Below are positions 61,772 through 64,000 of a stretch of 64,000 nucleotides of DNA, piece by piece. Under the pieces are notes generated by a model. That model ran no database searches and was not told the origin of the DNA. It saw nothing but the letters and a program-made list of their open reading frames with translations. The DNA comes from Pseudomonas viridiflava. Lineage in GTDB: Bacteria > Pseudomonadota > Gammaproteobacteria > Pseudomonadales > Pseudomonadaceae. Position 1 is the first letter of the stretch; each line of letters opens with the position of its first letter. Made by a program: the position numbers and the translations under genes. The stretch spans positions 82,385 through 146,384 of the forward strand of contig NZ_UTBZ01000095.1 of NCBI RefSeq assembly GCF_900580865.1. The letters run 5' to 3'.

Positions 61772-62790
61772 GCTTTCACCTCATCGATTGGCAATGGTGC
61801 ACGTTCGGAAACCAGTTGGGCGTCGCGCATCGCCTGCCAGAAACCGGCAGGAATGATCGCCGACAACGCCGCGACATCTTCGGCGATTCGACCTGGTTTG
61901 CTCGCGCCTGGAATCACTGCGGCGACCGCCGGATTGGCCAGCGAGAACTGTAGCGCAGCGGCTTTGATATCGACGTTGTAACCGGCGGCGATACGTTTGA
62001 TCTGCTCGACCTTGGCGATGACTTCAGGACTGGCCTGCTGGTATTCGAAGTGCGCACCACCCGCCAAGATTCCTGAGCTATAAGGACCACCGACAACGAT
62101 TTCAACGTTCTGCGCCAGCGCTGCATCCATCAGGCGTTGCAGTGGGCGTTCGTGATCGAGCAGCGTGTAGCGACCGGCCAACAGGAAGCCATCCGGCTGC
62201 GCTTCGCTGAGGTCGAGGGTCAATTCGCACGGCTCGACTTTGTTCACGCCCAAGCCCCAGCCCTTGATCACGCCTTCTTCGCGCAAGCGGGTGAGGACTT
62301 TGAACGCACCGGTGCGGGCCTGGTTGAAGTATTCCAGCCACTGATCACCGTAGAAATCCTGCGCGATGTCGTGCACCCAGACAATGTCGAGGCGATCGGT
62401 TTGCAGGCGTTTGAGGCTGTCCTCAATGGAGCGCAGGGTTGCGTCGGCGCTGTAGTCGTTGACGATCTTGTTCGGGCGACCGTGTTCGAATACACCACTC
62501 TTCTCGCCGAGATCGCGGGCGGCGGCGTCTTCGACTTCATCGAGAATCACCCGGCCGACCTTGCTGCTCAGCACGTAGTCGTCGCGCTTGTATTGCTTTA
62601 GGGCTTCGCCGAGGCGGATCTCAGACAGACCGGAGCCGTAAAACGGCGCAGTATCGAAGTAACGCACGCCGGCATCCCACGCGGCATGCACGGTGGCTTG
62701 CGCTTCGTCTTCGGGGATGGCGCGGAACATGTTGCCCAGTGGTGCAGTGCCGAAGCCCAGCTGGCCGGGCAGTTTGTCTTTCAAGCTCAT
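61768..62790 (-). CDS. Aldo/keto reductase (sugar/pyridoxal dehydrogenase-like)
   Basis: This 340-residue (beta/alpha)8 NAD(P)-dependent enzyme carries GTAPLGNMFRAIPEDEAQAT, GVRYFDTAPFYGSGLSE (catalytic Asp and Tyr), LDIVWVHDI (His) and the coenzyme loop near PGASKPGRIAED. This variety includes L-fucose, D-threo-aldose and pyridoxal dehydrogenases. It is the first gene of the AKR-SDR-SRPBCC set, divergent from a LysR gene. Confidence 0.88.
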   Translation of the reverse strand: MSLKDKLPGQLGFGTAPLGNMFRAIPEDEAQATVHAAWDAGVRYFDTAPFYGSGLSEIRLGEALKQYKRDDYVLSSKVGRVILDEVEDAAARDLGEKSGVFEHGRPNKIVNDYSADATLRSIEDSLKRLQTDRLDIVWVHDIAQDFYGDQWLEYFNQARTGAFKVLTRLREEGVIKGWGLGVNKVEPCELTLDLSEAQPDGFLLAGRYTLLDHERPLQRLMDAALAQNVEIVVGGPYSSGILAGGAHFEYQQASPEVIAKVEQIKRIAAGYNVDIKAAALQFSLANPAVAAVIPGASKPGRIAEDVAALSAIIPAGFWQAMRDAQLVSERAPLPIDEVKA

Positions 62791-62903
62791 TGGTTTTTCC
62801 TCGATAGGTTCTGGGTCTGTGTGACCGTTGAGCAGATCCTAGATTGCGACACCGAGACCGTCCAAGACATAATGCGCAGCACTTGAGTCCCTATAGGTCT
62901 GAC

Positions 62904-63800
62904 ATGATCGATATCCGCCAATTGCGCTACTTCGTTGTAGTCGCCGAGGAAGAACACGTCGGCCGCGCCGCCGAACGGCTGCATATTTCCCAGTCGCCAC
63001 TGAGCCGGCAGATCGCCCAGCTCGAAGAACGCCTGGGCCTGACGCTGTTCGAGCGCAGCCAGCAACGCATTCGCCTGACCCGCGACGGCCAGACTTTTCT
63101 TGCCGAAACCCGCGCCCTGCTGACCCACGCCAATCGCCTGGAATCCCTCGGCAAACGTCTCGGGCGCGGCGAAGAAGGCGGCTTGTGCATCGGCTATATC
63201 GAGAACGCCATGCACGCCGGCGTGCTGCCCAATGCCTTGCGCGTGCTGCGCGCGGATCGTCCCAACGTGCACGTCGCGCTGTACAACCTCAGTTCCGCCG
63301 AGCAATTGGAAGGCTTGCGACAGCGTAGTCTCGATATCGCGTTAGTGAGCGAGCCGCCGACCGACGACGATCCTGATCTGTTGGGCTTTCAGGTGCTGGA
63401 TGAGCCGATGCTGCTGGCATTGCCGGAACATCATCCATTAGCGCAGCAGGCTGCGTTGAAGCCGCAGGATCTGGCCGCTCAAGAGTGGATCGGCGTGCAG
63501 CCGCGTCAGGATGCCAACGATGAATTTGTCAGCGCGTGCATTCGTGCGGGGTTCACCCCGGATGTGCGCATGCAGGCGAGCGAGCCGTTTACCGCGCTGG
63601 GCTTGGTAGCGTCGGGGCTGGGGATTGCGATGATTCAGAAAGGTTTGAGCCATAACGCCCCGCCGGGGGTGGTGTTGCGTGAACTGCCGTGGCTGACGTT
63701 GACCACGCCGTTGTGGGCGGCGTGGCACCGGATCAATTTGCGGCCGTTGGTAGAAACGTTCCGCAAAGTCCTGACTGACGACAAGGTATCTGCTGACTGA
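62904..63800 (+). CDS. LysR-family regulator
   Basis: This 298-residue protein starts MIDIRQLRYFVVVAEEEHVG and has an N-terminal HTH (RAAERLHISQSPLSRQIAQL) and substrate domain (GLVASGLGIAMIQKGL). It is divergent from the AKR gene with a 113-base gap, the typical LysR arrangement, so it probably controls the AKR-SDR-SRPBCC genes. The ATG at 62904 matches the usual family start; the open frame begins earlier. Confidence 0.9.
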   Translation: MIDIRQLRYFVVVAEEEHVGRAAERLHISQSPLSRQIAQLEERLGLTLFERSQQRIRLTRDGQTFLAETRALLTHANRLESLGKRLGRGEEGGLCIGYIENAMHAGVLPNALRVLRADRPNVHVALYNLSSAEQLEGLRQRSLDIALVSEPPTDDDPDLLGFQVLDEPMLLALPEHHPLAQQAALKPQDLAAQEWIGVQPRQDANDEFVSACIRAGFTPDVRMQASEPFTALGLVASGLGIAMIQKGLSHNAPPGVVLRELPWLTLTTPLWAAWHRINLRPLVETFRKVLTDDKVSAD

Positions 63801-63805
63801 CATGG

Positions 63806-64000
63806 CCCCTTCGAGAGCAAGCTCGCTCCCACAGTTTCAGATGTGAGCTCGCATTCTCTATACAACGCAGAACCCTGTGGGAGCGAGCTTGCTCGCGAAA
63901 GGGCCGGCACATCCAAGATCAAAATTGACTGACCCAATGCTTTCGCGAGCAGGCTCGCTCCCACAGTTTCAGATGTGAGCTCGCATTCTCTATACGACGC
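63806..64000. repeat. REPIN array with a 132-base period, running off the window
   Basis: GCTCGCTCCCACAGTTTCAG... at 63821-63868 is repeated at 63953-64000 with one difference (ACAACGC/ACGACGC). Between them lies GTGGGAGCGAGCTTGCTCGC. This is at least one and a half copies of a REPIN-plus-spacer unit, likely continuing beyond base 64000. Confidence 0.82.

Overview
The window reads as chromosome of a fluorescent Pseudomonas (P. fluorescens complex). The support is high-GC coding sequence, dozens of REP/REPIN elements of the GTGGGAGCGAGCCTGCTCGCGAA type, gene orders known from Pseudomonas (bkdR-bkdA1A2B-lpdV, uronate dehydrogenase with a TRAP system, hcnABC) and a textbook RsmA/RsmE site in the hcnA leader. 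I saw no rRNA, tRNA, transposase, prophage or true CRISPR array.

Layout. 1-4.0 kb: reductive pyrimidine breakdown (end of a dihydropyrimidinase gene, preT, preA, a RutR-like TetR regulator). 4.1-5.4 kb: copCD. 5.5-8.3 kb: an EmrAB-like efflux pair. 8.5-14.9 kb: uronate uptake and oxidation (OprD-type porin, uronate dehydrogenase, lactonase, three-part TRAP transporter), with two promoters that share an operator-like motif. 14.9-18.5 kb: sulfide detoxification (sulfite exporter, sulfide:quinone reductase, BigR-type sensor, divergent persulfide dioxygenase). 18.7-21.2 kb: a solitary, AT-richer SF1 helicase with an unusual GX3 repeat. 21.2-28.1 kb: the branched-chain keto acid dehydrogenase operon and a branched-chain aminotransferase. 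28.4-30.4 kb: a radical-SAM DNA repair/modification pair behind a LexA-type box. 30.5-41.1 kb: a mix including a P450 with a divergent ArsR-like regulator, MntH, a DcrB-like protein, an esterase, an orphan amino-acid binding protein and the rhodanese/FtrA pair.

41.2-44.3 kb is the most accessory-looking stretch. It holds an elaborate inverted-repeat leader (candidate structured RNA), a DUF6124-type gene, a free-standing immunity-like gene, a shortened XRE regulator, an S-type pyocin-like toxin and its immunity gene. The two immunity-like proteins are clearly related.

44.3-50.4 kb: FKBP isomerase, a diguanylate cyclase, an RcnB-like protein, then a citrate/aconitate-type MFS symporter with a probable periplasmic aconitate isomerase and a LysR regulator. 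50.7-52.5 kb: a Kef-type K+/H+ antiporter. 52.7-55.7 kb: hydrogen cyanide synthase hcnABC. 56-58.2 kb: small membrane and secreted proteins, including a 24-residue membrane peptide in an operon with its own terminator. 58.3-60.4 kb: a two-component system. 60.5-63.8 kb: SRPBCC, SDR and aldo/keto reductase genes with a divergent LysR regulator.

Intergenic spaces are dominated by three repeat families: REPINs of the GCTCGC core, a GATCAAAAGATCGCAG family, and three copies of a larger CCCTCACCC...GGGTGAGGG element. In two places repeats supply the 3' end of a coding sequence.
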